Positions 7,704 to 14,944 of a stretch of 19,848 nt of DNA are shown piece after piece. The stretch comes from JAKASV01 sp964595035. GTDB taxonomy: Bacteria > Babelota > Babeliae > Babelales > Vermiphilaceae. The notes under the pieces are model-generated. The model was not told the origin of the DNA. It was given only the letters and a program-made list of their open reading frames with translations, and ran no database searches. The stretch covers positions 1 through 19,848 of the forward strand of contig CAZQNW010000016.1 in the NCBI GenBank assembly GCA_964595035.1, given 5' to 3'. The translations under genes and the position numbers were made by a program. The stretch's first letter is position 1. Each line of letters starts with the position of its first letter.

Positions 7704-7714
7704 GCCCTCCTTTC
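7704..7714 (-). promoter_or_regulatory. STAB-SD-like leader element of paralogue 4
   Basis: The minus strand reads AGAAAGGAGGGC followed by ACATATAG, 122 nt upstream of the ATG. The match to the 16S rRNA 3' end covers AGAAAGGAGG. No start codon is placed to use it. Third copy of the element seen before paralogues 1 and 2. Confidence 0.55.
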
Positions 7715-7968
7715 TTGCCTTTGTAATTGTCGAGCGTGCTGTGTTTAAAATACATGTCTACGATTGCATGCTCATGATTTTTCTTGACGTACTCTCATTT
7801 AAAACCATATACGGTTTACGTTTACTATGCAAGCCTTTCAACAGAACTATGAGTGCCACTCAAATAGGCAATTATTTTCTCGAATCTTGATAATAGCTTA
7901 TCACGGGCGTTAATGTAAATACTTAGACAATGTGTATAAGGTAAACTTAGACATGAGGTGCTCATACT

Positions 7969-10284
7969 ATGAACATATTTTCAACATATAAAGCGTGGAG
8001 TACACAATTTTTTCATCAACTTCTTTTGCGTCGCATACCGATACGGAGCGCATTGATTCTTTTTGGCGTTGCAAGTTGGCTCACCCTAATTTTATGTTCA
8101 TACCATGAATATGATTGTTCATCATTTGCATATAGGTCAGGCATGAGCGATATTGCTAATGCGGGTGGCGCATTGGGCGCGCGTATTTCAGCCTTATTGG
8201 TTTATCTGTTTGGTGGCGCATCTTTTGTTCTTATATGGATGCTGTGTTGTATAGGGTACATGCTGCTCACTCAAAAAAGTTTTAAGCAAGAATTTGATCG
8301 TATTATGGCGTTGAGTCTGTTGTTTGTCGCGAGTTCTGCGTTATGTACGCGGTTCAGTAATACATATTGGGGTAAAGTTTATTCCGGTGGATTACTTGGT
8401 TATAAGATATATACGGGAATAGCTTATCGGCTTGCTGAACCGGCTACAACACTTGCGTTAGTTGCTGTTTGTTTTTGTTGCTTGGCTATTGTAATGCGTG
8501 TCTGGTTGTTGCATGCGGTACAATGTATTATTTTTATGTGTGCATGGGTTATCCAACATAAGCAGTTATTTGTTGCTGCGTGGACATGGTTGTGTACGGT
8601 AGTATATTGGGTTATTGCTCCTGCCCGTTGGCTCGTGTGCCGTGTTATAGCATTATTCCAGGGTAAAACTATTACTGACTCATCGCAATCAATTGTTGAT
8701 TTTGAAAAGGGATTTTCTGAAAAAGAAGTGCATACCATAACTGAAGATGAGTTTTGGCGAGCCTTTTTAACGGATATTGCGACACGTAATGAAGAAGAGC
8801 AACATAATGAACAGTCCGATGCTATTGAGGAAGTTGCAGCCACTACCACACAAACTTTTGAAGGTGAAGATTGCGAAAATAAAGCGTGTAAAGAGAAGCC
8901 CTATGTGTTGCCGCAAGATGCGTTGTTGAGTCAAAATCAAAAGCATCCAACAGATAAAAAGGTGCTTGATGGATTGCAGGAAAAAGCAAAACTATTGGAA
9001 GAAAAACTTGCTCACTTTGGCATTGCGGGATCGGTTGTTTCTATTAAATGCGGACCTGTTGTGACGTTGTTTGAATATCAACCGGATATTAATGCGCGCA
9101 TCTCAAAAATAACGGCATTGGACGATGACTTGGCATTGGCATTGCAAGCGTTGAGTATACGTATTATCGCTCCGATTCCAGGCCAATCGGTTATTGGTTT
9201 TGAGGTTGCTAACAAAACACGATCTACCGTGTATTTTCATGATATTGTACGTTCATCTGCGTTTGCGCAAAGTACAGGATTGCCTTTGGCTATCGGTGTA
9301 GATACGATAGGTAATCATGTTGTTGTTGATCTTGCTAAAATGCCGCATGTGCTTATAGCCGGTTCGACCGGTTCAGGAAAGTCTGTTGCATTGCATACAA
9401 TGATTATGTCGTTGTTATTTAAATATACGCCTGATGATTTAAATCTTATTTTAATTGATCCTAAGCGATTAGAATTTTCTTCATATAAGGATATTGCTCA
9501 CTTGGTATTTCCCATAGTTATGCAGCCCCGTGCTGCTATTCCTGTGCTCAAGTGGGTTGTAGAGCAAATGGAACAACGGTATGAAATTATGACTGAGGTA
9601 GGTGCGCGTAACATTAGCGATTATCATGCTTTGTGTAAAGGGCGCTCTGAATATACTAAGATGCCGTATATGGTTGTTATAATAGACGAACTTGCTGATC
9701 TTATGATGACCTGCGGTCGTGATATAGAAGATCTTATCGCGCGCGTAGCTCAAATGGCGCGAGCTGCAGGCATTCACATGATTCTTGCGACGCAGCGTCC
9801 TTCGGTTGATGTTATTACAGGTCTGATTAAAGTGAATATTCCAAGCCGTATTTCATGTCGGGTAACATCAAAGGTAGATTCGCGTACTATATTGGATTGC
9901 AACGGTGCCGAAAAATTACTTGGCCGCGGTGATATGCTCTTTTTAGATGCTGCAGATTCATCAATACGGCGTGTTCATGGCGCCTATGTGTCTGATGCGG
10001 AGATTGCGGCAGTTGTGCAACACATTCGTGCTCAGCGACAACCTCATTATTTAAAGATGGAGGATCTGGTTTCTAAAGATGGTCAAATAAGCTCATCTGA
10101 CGATGTATTATTTGATGATGTTATTGCATTTTTAAAAGATGTTGATGAAGTTTCTATTTCGTTATTGCAACGAAGGTTCAGAATAGGTTTTAACCGTTCA
10201 GCGCGTATTATTGAAGCGCTTGAAGCGCAGGGTTTTATTGCGGCATCAGATGGTGGTAAAGTGCGCAAGGTAATTCGACAATAA
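7969..10284 (+). CDS. ftsK: DNA translocase FtsK
   Basis: 771 residues, the usual length for a compact FtsK/SpoIIIE. It pumps chromosomal DNA through the division septum towards dif and hands it to the XerCD recombinase. The N-terminal 240 residues hold about four to five membrane segments that anchor it at the septum. An acidic linker (about 240-320) follows, then the alpha/beta motor domain with Walker A GSTGSGKSV (465-473), Walker B VVIIDELADLM with D573/E574, and ATQRPS. The last 60 residues or so are the winged-helix gamma domain that reads KOPS orientation sequences (from about 713: DDVLFDDVIAFLKDVDEVSISLLQRRF...). ATG preceded by GAGG. It is divergent from the surface-protein array. 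No strong terminator follows. Confidence 0.97.
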   Translation: MNIFSTYKAWSTQFFHQLLLRRIPIRSALILFGVASWLTLILCSYHEYDCSSFAYRSGMSDIANAGGALGARISALLVYLFGGASFVLIWMLCCIGYMLLTQKSFKQEFDRIMALSLLFVASSALCTRFSNTYWGKVYSGGLLGYKIYTGIAYRLAEPATTLALVAVCFCCLAIVMRVWLLHAVQCIIFMCAWVIQHKQLFVAAWTWLCTVVYWVIAPARWLVCRVIALFQGKTITDSSQSIVDFEKGFSEKEVHTITEDEFWRAFLTDIATRNEEEQHNEQSDAIEEVAATTTQTFEGEDCENKACKEKPYVLPQDALLSQNQKHPTDKKVLDGLQEKAKLLEEKLAHFGIAGSVVSIKCGPVVTLFEYQPDINARISKITALDDDLALALQALSIRIIAPIPGQSVIGFEVANKTRSTVYFHDIVRSSAFAQSTGLPLAIGVDTIGNHVVVDLAKMPHVLIAGSTGSGKSVALHTMIMSLLFKYTPDDLNLILIDPKRLEFSSYKDIAHLVFPIVMQPRAAIPVLKWVVEQMEQRYEIMTEVGARNISDYHALCKGRSEYTKMPYMVVIIDELADLMMTCGRDIEDLIARVAQMARAAGIHMILATQRPSVDVITGLIKVNIPSRISCRVTSKVDSRTILDCNGAEKLLGRGDMLFLDAADSSIRRVHGAYVSDAEIAAVVQHIRAQRQPHYLKMEDLVSKDGQISSSDDVLFDDVIAFLKDVDEVSISLLQRRFRIGFNRSARIIEALEAQGFIAASDGGKVRKVIRQ

Positions 10285-10373
10285 GAGAGTTGTGAGCAAT
10301 GATTTTTTGCATTATTTGCATTATATGTGAGGTATTTGTCGCTATACTTATGCTTGAAAAAGTTTTATAATAC

Positions 10374-10395
10374 AAACAATTTATTGTTTTGTTTA
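10374..10395 (+). terminator. Weak AT-rich hairpin after ftsK
   Basis: AAACAA (10374-10379) can pair with TTGTTT (10384-10389), followed by a T-rich tail. The stem is short and contains one G-C pair, so a role in ending ftsK transcription is doubtful. Confidence 0.2.
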
Positions 10396-10447
10396 ATATG
10401 TGTGCTAGTTGGTTGTAATTATGTTGTGTATGTTTTTCCGTGATTAC

Positions 10448-10453
10448 TTGACA
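10448..10453 (+). promoter_or_regulatory. Possible -35 box upstream of murF
   Basis: A perfect TTGACA lies 89 nt before the preferred murF start, but the sequence 16-18 nt downstream (CATTTTTT) is a poor -10. Recorded as a candidate only. Confidence 0.25.
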
Positions 10454-10541
10454 AGTTTTAAAAAACAAGACATTTTTTTGCATTGTAAAGAGTCTATGTA
10501 TTAGTTTGTTGTGTCTGATGGGTGAAAAGACGGAGATATCC

Positions 10542-11939
10542 ATGTATTTAAATGAGCATTTTCTGAGTGAGGCATTGCCAGAAGTAACGTTAATTTCAAA
10601 AGCCTTTCCCGAAGACGCACGCTTTTCTGTTGATTCAAGATCTCTGCAACCGGGAGATATATTCGTTGCAATAAAGGGTCAGCAGGTTGATGGGCATGAT
10701 TATATTCAGGATGCTCTTAAAGCTGGTGCTGCAGGTTTAATTATCGATAACGCAAAACGTGATCTGTTGAAAAAGCTTGATGCGCGTTTATTAGAAAAAA
10801 TTCTCGTAGCCGCAGTGCCGAATCCCTTAGATGCACTTTATAAGCTTGCCGCTGCCCGACGTGCCAAATTTCACAACCCGATAATTGCTGTAACCGGTTC
10901 AATTGGAAAAACATCTACCAAAGAGATACTTGCTCATATTGTCAAGCTTAACGGCAAAGAATGTTTGGCATCGCATGCAAATCAAAATACAAAGTTGGGC
11001 GTAGCGCTCAACCTATTGCGGATCAAAGATACTGATTCGTGCGCTATACTCGAGGTTGGTATTAATGCGCGCGGTGAAATGGTTGAAACTGCTGAGCTTT
11101 TGCGTCCTAGTTTTGGAATTATTACCGGCATTGGACATTGCCATCTTGAAGGTTTAGGAGCAATGGCTGATGTTGCGGCTGAAAAAAGATCTCTCTTTAA
11201 ATATTTTACGAGTGAAAACATTGGAATTATCAACGGTGATCAGCAGCTGTTGGCTGGAGTTGGTTATCCACACCCAATTGTAAAGTTCGGCTTTAAGACA
11301 ACAAATCAGGTACAAGCGCGTAAAGTCCGTGTTCATGATGACCACCTGAGCTTAGTTCTGAAGATTTATCGTGAAAAATGTATTGTTAATATTCCTCATA
11401 TCCATAGCGGATTGCTTAATAATATATTAGCAGCGTCTGCAGCAGCCTACTTATTGGGTATACCGACACGTACTATCGTTGCTGCGGCAGAACAACCGGT
11501 TGTTGTTCCGGGGAGATTTGAAAGACGTGTGTTGAAGAATCATAAAGGAATATTGATTCATGATGCGTACAATGCGAATCCGGAAAGTATGAAGGCTGCG
11601 CTTGCGACATTCGGTAAACTGCCAACTAATGCCCGTAAAATTGTTGTTATAGGAGATATGCTTGAATTGGGTGCAAATAGCCCTTTCTGGCATCGTCAGT
11701 TAGGACGTGTATTGCGCAAGATGTCTTCAAATCACAGAATTATTCTTGTCGGCTCAGAAGTTCAGTGGACACAAAAAGCATTGCCCGTAGGTGCTTGTGT
11801 TGATACTGTTGGTACATGGCAAGAAGCGTTGCCTGTCCTTGAAAAACAACTTGATAATGATTCAATTGTTTTGGTTAAGGGCTCTCACGGGACCGGGTTA
11901 TATCAGTTAGCTGAGAAGTTAAGTGAACCGCTGAAATAG
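10542..11939 (+). CDS. murF: UDP-N-acetylmuramoyl-tripeptide--D-alanyl-D-alanine ligase MurF
   Basis: 465 residues. This cytosolic ATP-dependent ligase adds D-Ala-D-Ala to UDP-MurNAc-tripeptide, the last soluble step of peptidoglycan precursor synthesis. The N-terminal substrate domain has FSVDSRSLQPGDIFVAIKG. The ATP loop is GSIGKTSTKE (from 119), followed by the substrate-contact stretch ANQNTKLGVALNLL, EVGINARGEM and GHCHLEGLG. The C-terminal domain shows HDAYNANPESMKAAL (from 340), VVIGDMLELG and VLVKGSHG. The start is chosen at 10542 because GGAG lies 6 nt upstream; the frame is open further up (ATG at 10518, TTG at 10506) but without a better ribosome binding site. rsmH follows 7 nt after the stop, so they form an operon. 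Presence of MurF implies at least some peptidoglycan synthesis. Confidence 0.96.
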   Translation: MYLNEHFLSEALPEVTLISKAFPEDARFSVDSRSLQPGDIFVAIKGQQVDGHDYIQDALKAGAAGLIIDNAKRDLLKKLDARLLEKILVAAVPNPLDALYKLAAARRAKFHNPIIAVTGSIGKTSTKEILAHIVKLNGKECLASHANQNTKLGVALNLLRIKDTDSCAILEVGINARGEMVETAELLRPSFGIITGIGHCHLEGLGAMADVAAEKRSLFKYFTSENIGIINGDQQLLAGVGYPHPIVKFGFKTTNQVQARKVRVHDDHLSLVLKIYREKCIVNIPHIHSGLLNNILAASAAAYLLGIPTRTIVAAAEQPVVVPGRFERRVLKNHKGILIHDAYNANPESMKAALATFGKLPTNARKIVVIGDMLELGANSPFWHRQLGRVLRKMSSNHRIILVGSEVQWTQKALPVGACVDTVGTWQEALPVLEKQLDNDSIVLVKGSHGTGLYQLAEKLSEPLK

Positions 11940-11946
11940 GAATATT

Positions 11947-12876
11947 ATGAATGTACGCTCTAAGAAAGCGCCAGAAATTCAAGAGGGAACAACGGTACAT
12001 AAGCCGGTGCTCGTTGATGAGGTACTTGAGTATATTGATCCACAACCGGGTGCCGTATATCTTGATGTCACCTTTGGTTCAGGCGGTCATACCCGAGCTA
12101 TTCTGGAAAAAGAGCCTACCTGTTCAGTCATTGCTATGGATTGGGACATGCGTGCTCTTGAACAATTTGGCCAACCCATGCAAGAAGAATTTGGCGACAG
12201 ACTGCGTTTGGTCTGGGGAAATTTTTCATTGCTGTACAAAATTCTTAAAAAAGAAGGTATAGGACCGGTTGACGGATTGTTGGCTGATTTTGGAACGTCG
12301 CAGGTGCAGATTATGGAGCGTCCCGGATTCTCATTTTTTAAAGATTCTCCCCTTGATATGCGTATGTCGCCTCCTCACCAACAGATGACTGCTGCTGATG
12401 TACTTGCGAAATCAAGTGAAGAAAAATTACGTCAAATTTTTTGGCAGCTTGGGGATGAGCGTTTTGCAAAGCAGATTGCACGAGCGATAGTTGATTACCG
12501 AAAAACAAAGTGCATTAAGACGACAACACAACTTGCTGAGATTGTTATGCGAGCGGTGCCTGCCGATGCAAAAAGAAGAATCCATCCTGCTACAAAAGTT
12601 TTTCAAGCATTACGTATTTATGTAAATAAAGAACTTGCCAATATTGAATCGCTGATGGCAGTTTCGTTGCAGGTGGTAAAACCGGGTGGAAGACTAGTAT
12701 TTATTAGCTTCCATTCGCTTGAAGATCGTATTGTAAAACAGTGTCTGCAAGATTATCAGGACCAAGGTAAAATTACTATTCTGACTTCCGGTGCTGTGAT
12801 GGCGACTTCTGCTGAAATTCGTGAAAATGCGTCTGCGCGATCTGCGAAACTGCGTGCTGCTCAAGTTTTAGTATGA
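11947..12876 (+). CDS. rsmH: 16S rRNA (cytosine(1402)-N4)-methyltransferase RsmH
   Basis: 309 residues, typical for RsmH (MraW). It transfers a methyl group from S-adenosylmethionine to N4 of C1402 in the ribosomal P site. Visible family blocks are HKPVLVDEVLEYI near the start, the SAM loop DVTFGSGGHTRAI (GSGGH about 44-48) with acidic MDWD at 64-67, LLADFGTSQVQI with PGFSFFKDSPLDMRMSP, HPATKVFQALRIYVNKEL (from 213) and GGRLVFISFHSLEDRIVKQ. The canonical DLGVSS is here DFGTSQ. An AGGAATATT stretch before the ATG overlaps the murF stop region, so translation is probably coupled. In most bacteria rsmH opens the dcw cluster next to mraZ and ftsL; here it follows murF and neither is present. Confidence 0.96.
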   Translation: MNVRSKKAPEIQEGTTVHKPVLVDEVLEYIDPQPGAVYLDVTFGSGGHTRAILEKEPTCSVIAMDWDMRALEQFGQPMQEEFGDRLRLVWGNFSLLYKILKKEGIGPVDGLLADFGTSQVQIMERPGFSFFKDSPLDMRMSPPHQQMTAADVLAKSSEEKLRQIFWQLGDERFAKQIARAIVDYRKTKCIKTTTQLAEIVMRAVPADAKRRIHPATKVFQALRIYVNKELANIESLMAVSLQVVKPGGRLVFISFHSLEDRIVKQCLQDYQDQGKITILTSGAVMATSAEIRENASARSAKLRAAQVLV

Positions 12877-12893
12877 AAGAAGAAATTATTAAT

Positions 12894-12922
12894 TTGACAA
12901 ACAGTGTCGGATCTATTAAATT
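12894..12922 (+). promoter_or_regulatory. Promoter of spoVG
   Basis: TTGACA (12894-12899), a 17-nt spacer and TAAATT (12917-12922, four of six) lie in the gap between rsmH and spoVG. This gives a leader of about 65 nt. The perfect -35 and ideal spacing make it one of the better sigma-70-type promoters in the window. Confidence 0.55.
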
Positions 12923-12992
12923 TATTCGTGTTTAGTTTTGTTTTTTGAAATAGTAAAGAGGGATGGTACCGTAATCTCTAAGGGTTATGCAC

Positions 12993-13292
12993 ATGGAAAT
13001 TACTGAAGTTAAAGTTTACCCAGCCAAGGAAAATGGCAGCCGACTAAAAGCGTATGCGACGATTGTATTTGACAACAGCTTTATCATCCGCGATTTAAAA
13101 GTAATTGAAGGGGATAAAGGATTTTTTGTATCTATGCCATCACGTAGACGTAAAGATGGAACTTTTAGGGATATAGTTCATCCGCTCAATTCTGATATGC
13201 GCAAAAACATTGAAGATATGATTATCAATGAGTATAAGAAGGTCATTGAGCTTGAAGGCGGCGCAGTTCCTCATGACCATGATAATGACTAA
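12993..13292 (+). CDS. spoVG: Regulatory protein SpoVG
   Basis: 99 residues. SpoVG is a small nucleic-acid-binding protein, first known from sporulation and septation in Bacillus and now known to bind DNA and RNA in Borrelia, Listeria and Staphylococcus. The match is clear throughout: MEITEVKVYPA, GSRLKAYATIVFDNSFIIRDLKVIEGDKGFFVSMPSRR, FRDIVHPLNSDMR. The C-terminus is acidic. The start is placed at the second ATG (12993) because AAGGG lies 8 nt upstream of it; the ATG at 12987 is only 2 nt from that site and adds just Met-His. It has its own promoter, and a tRNA gene begins 33 nt after the stop, probably on the same transcript. A non-sporulating host-bound organism would use it as a regulator, not for spores. 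Confidence 0.95.
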   Translation: MEITEVKVYPAKENGSRLKAYATIVFDNSFIIRDLKVIEGDKGFFVSMPSRRRKDGTFRDIVHPLNSDMRKNIEDMIINEYKKVIELEGGAVPHDHDND

Positions 13293-13325
13293 AGTGACAG
13301 TTACTTATCTGAAACAAAATTCTGT

Positions 13326-13399
13326 TGGGGCGTAGCCAAGTGGCAAGGCACCGGTTTTTGGTACCGGCATCGGAGGTTCGAATCCTCCCGCCCCAACCA
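13326..13399 (+). tRNA. tRNA-Gln (anticodon UUG)
   Basis: A complete cloverleaf can be drawn: acceptor TGGGGCG/CGCCCCA, D arm GCCA...GGC, anticodon stem CCGGT/ACCGG with loop TTTTGGT and anticodon TTG, T arm GAGG-TTCGAAT-CCTC, discriminator A and an encoded CCA. The anticodon reads CAA (and CAG by wobble). It lies 33 nt downstream of spoVG and no separate promoter was seen, so it is likely processed from the spoVG transcript. Confidence 0.96.
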
Positions 13400-13423
13400 T
13401 CTTTTTAAGAATCCTTTTATGTG

Positions 13424-14608
13424 TTAGTTAACATCCCAGACTCGTGCTGTGCAATCATGCGAAGATGAAAGCAAGCGTGTTCCATCTGCGTTAAATTCTA
13501 ACGTATTGATTTGATCTGCGTGACCTTTTAATGAACGCAAGCAGGTCCCTGTTGCGCAATCCCAAATGTAAATTGTTCCTTTCCCGTCTGCAGTGGCGAG
13601 TGTTCTGCCGGTAGGGCTAAAAGTTAAAGCATGAGCTCCCTTTATATGATTGCCAAGTATATGCAGACAGCGTTTTTCTTGAGTGTCCCACAAACGTACC
13701 GTATTGTCAGTTGACGCTGACGCAAGTAAAGTTCCATTAACATTGAATGCGAGAGCTTGTATCGAGCCTGTATGATCGGTGCAGCGTGCTAATATAGTTC
13801 CATCATGTGCGTTCCAAAAGCTTACCGTACCAAGTATAGATCCGGTAGCGATCATCGCGTGTTGATGATCGTAACTGATTTCAAGAACATGTGCTTGAGA
13901 TCCCGGAAGAACCGTTGCCATAATGTAATTGTCATACGTATCGTATAGCGTGTGCAGTGCCTGGCCGGTCGCAATGTTCCATATGCGCGCAGTCCCGTCG
14001 TATGAAGCGGAAAACAATAATTTTTCGTCATTGCTCCACGAAATTGCAGTTATTCCCTGACTGTGCCCATGGAGAGTTGCCAACTTGTGACCTGAAGATC
14101 TGTGCCACATGTATATGAGGCCTGTAAAGGTTCCTATGGCAATGTAATTTTCATCGGGACTGCATGATATTGTATAAGGCCCTTCGGTTTGATAGTCCAA
14201 TAAATTGATAAGGTGCCCGAGCCTTGTATTTTTTTCATATGTTATGCAGTTATGTGAGCTGGTGGCAATAATCGATCCATTAGAATGGCAAGCAATACTC
14301 TGAATTGGATAAGGATATTTTTCGATAAGGGTAGTGTGTTTACCGGTACAACTATCCCATGAGTATACGGTTCCTTCAAAAGATACTGTGATAATACGTT
14401 GATTATCTCTGCTCCATAGAGCGCAACGAACAGGTTCGCTATGCCCTTTAAGTGTTATGCTTTGGGTGTATAGGAAATTTTTAATGGTACATGTGACACG
14501 TTTCAAGATTTCTAATAGAAAATGTAGTACGTAGAACATGTATACGAGAAATGCTGTAATAGTAGCAATAGCCAAGAGTTTTAATACTGTTGCATACCAA
14601 ACTGACAT
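13424..14608 (-). CDS. Membrane-anchored WD40 repeat protein
   Basis: 394 residues. ATG at 14608 with GGAGG 5 nt upstream. Residues 8-35 or so form one hydrophobic segment, an uncleaved anchor or signal. The rest is a run of WD40 repeats, about seven, enough for one closed beta-propeller. The clearest copies end VYSWD (81-85), IYMWH (165-169), ARIWN (207-211), VSFWN (262-266), VRLWD (304-308), IYIWD (346-350) and ARVWD (388-392), several with the GH dipeptide (LKGHSEPV, LHGHSQGI, LKGHADQI). WD40 propellers are protein-interaction platforms, common in eukaryotes and less so in bacteria. Location outside or inside the membrane and the partner are unknown. The gene converges on the tRNA and stands alone. 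Confidence 0.9.
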   Translation of the reverse strand: MSVWYATVLKLLAIATITAFLVYMFYVLHFLLEILKRVTCTIKNFLYTQSITLKGHSEPVRCALWSRDNQRIITVSFEGTVYSWDSCTGKHTTLIEKYPYPIQSIACHSNGSIIATSSHNCITYEKNTRLGHLINLLDYQTEGPYTISCSPDENYIAIGTFTGLIYMWHRSSGHKLATLHGHSQGITAISWSNDEKLLFSASYDGTARIWNIATGQALHTLYDTYDNYIMATVLPGSQAHVLEISYDHQHAMIATGSILGTVSFWNAHDGTILARCTDHTGSIQALAFNVNGTLLASASTDNTVRLWDTQEKRCLHILGNHIKGAHALTFSPTGRTLATADGKGTIYIWDCATGTCLRSLKGHADQINTLEFNADGTRLLSSSHDCTARVWDVN

Positions 14609-14646
14609 ACAACCTCCATTTAATTGGTTGCCGAGTAGATATATGT

Positions 14647-14676
14647 ATAGTATGACATTTTTTCAAATTTTTTCAA
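14647..14676 (-). promoter_or_regulatory. Possible promoter of the WD40 gene
   Basis: On the minus strand TTGAAA (14676-14671), an 18-nt spacer and TACTAT (14652-14647). Each box has four or five matches to the consensus. The predicted start leaves a leader of about 30 nt before the GGAGG ribosome binding site and ATG. Confidence 0.35.
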
Positions 14677-14677
14677 A
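14658..14677. repeat. Two phased copies of TTTTTTCAAA
   Basis: The decamer TTTTTTCAAA occurs twice without a gap. T6 tracts spaced 10 bp apart, one helical turn, should bend the DNA. The repeat overlaps the possible WD40 promoter. Confidence 0.6.
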
Positions 14678-14802
14678 CGGGTGTTGCAGGCTGTGTTTGT
14701 TGCATGTGGCAATGTATGAGCTCTTGCATCATTATGTCGACAAGGACTTGTCTTCGATTGGCAAGTGTATATTTGTGTATGCCAAAAATTACGCTTGAAA
14801 CC

Positions 14803-14831
14803 TTGCAATTATACGTGCCTTATTGTATTAT
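14803..14831 (+). promoter_or_regulatory. Promoter of the nucleotide transporter
   Basis: TTGCAA (14803-14808), a 17-nt spacer and TATTAT (14826-14831), four and five matches to consensus. A perfect TATAAT follows at 14849-14854 and could be an alternative -10, but no -35 fits it well. The leader would be 80-110 nt. Confidence 0.45.
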
Positions 14832-14944
14832 TTGTTTACGTAAGTTCGTATAATCTTTAGAAGTAATCGTATACGATCATAACCGGTTTTGTGGAGTAAA
14901 GAATTACTGTATTGTTTGTTTTATTGTTTTTTTAGGAGATGCTT

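Larger units (their letters stand above)
7583..7968. other. Divergent intergenic region between paralogue 4 and ftsK
   Basis: No gene supported. The left half is the leader of paralogue 4 (GTTGTGTC motif at 7617-7624, hairpin 7647-7672, STAB-SD-like element 7704-7714). The right half should hold promoters for both directions, but no clear -35/-10 pair could be chosen. The last bases carry GAGG about 10 nt before the ftsK ATG. Confidence 0.65.
14609..14944. other. Divergent intergenic region between WD40 gene and nucleotide transporter
   Basis: No gene supported. The stretch contains a candidate promoter for the WD40 gene with two phased T-tracts, a candidate promoter for the transporter, a second TATAAT at 14849-14854, and the transporter leader with its AGGAG ribosome binding site. 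Confidence 0.65.

Noticed and set aside
8424..8849. 141-codon minus-strand frame inside ftsK
   Set aside because: It is a shadow of the ftsK membrane and linker region, without start signals or a recognisable protein.
10506..10541. Longer murF starting at TTG 10506 or ATG 10518
   Set aside because: Neither has a ribosome binding site at good distance, and the extra residues are not part of the MurF fold; GGAG before 10542 fits better.
14538..14808. Small open frames on either strand in the WD40/transporter gap
   Set aside because: Their composition follows the AT-rich intergenic sequence, they lack ribosome binding sites and they overlap promoter candidates.
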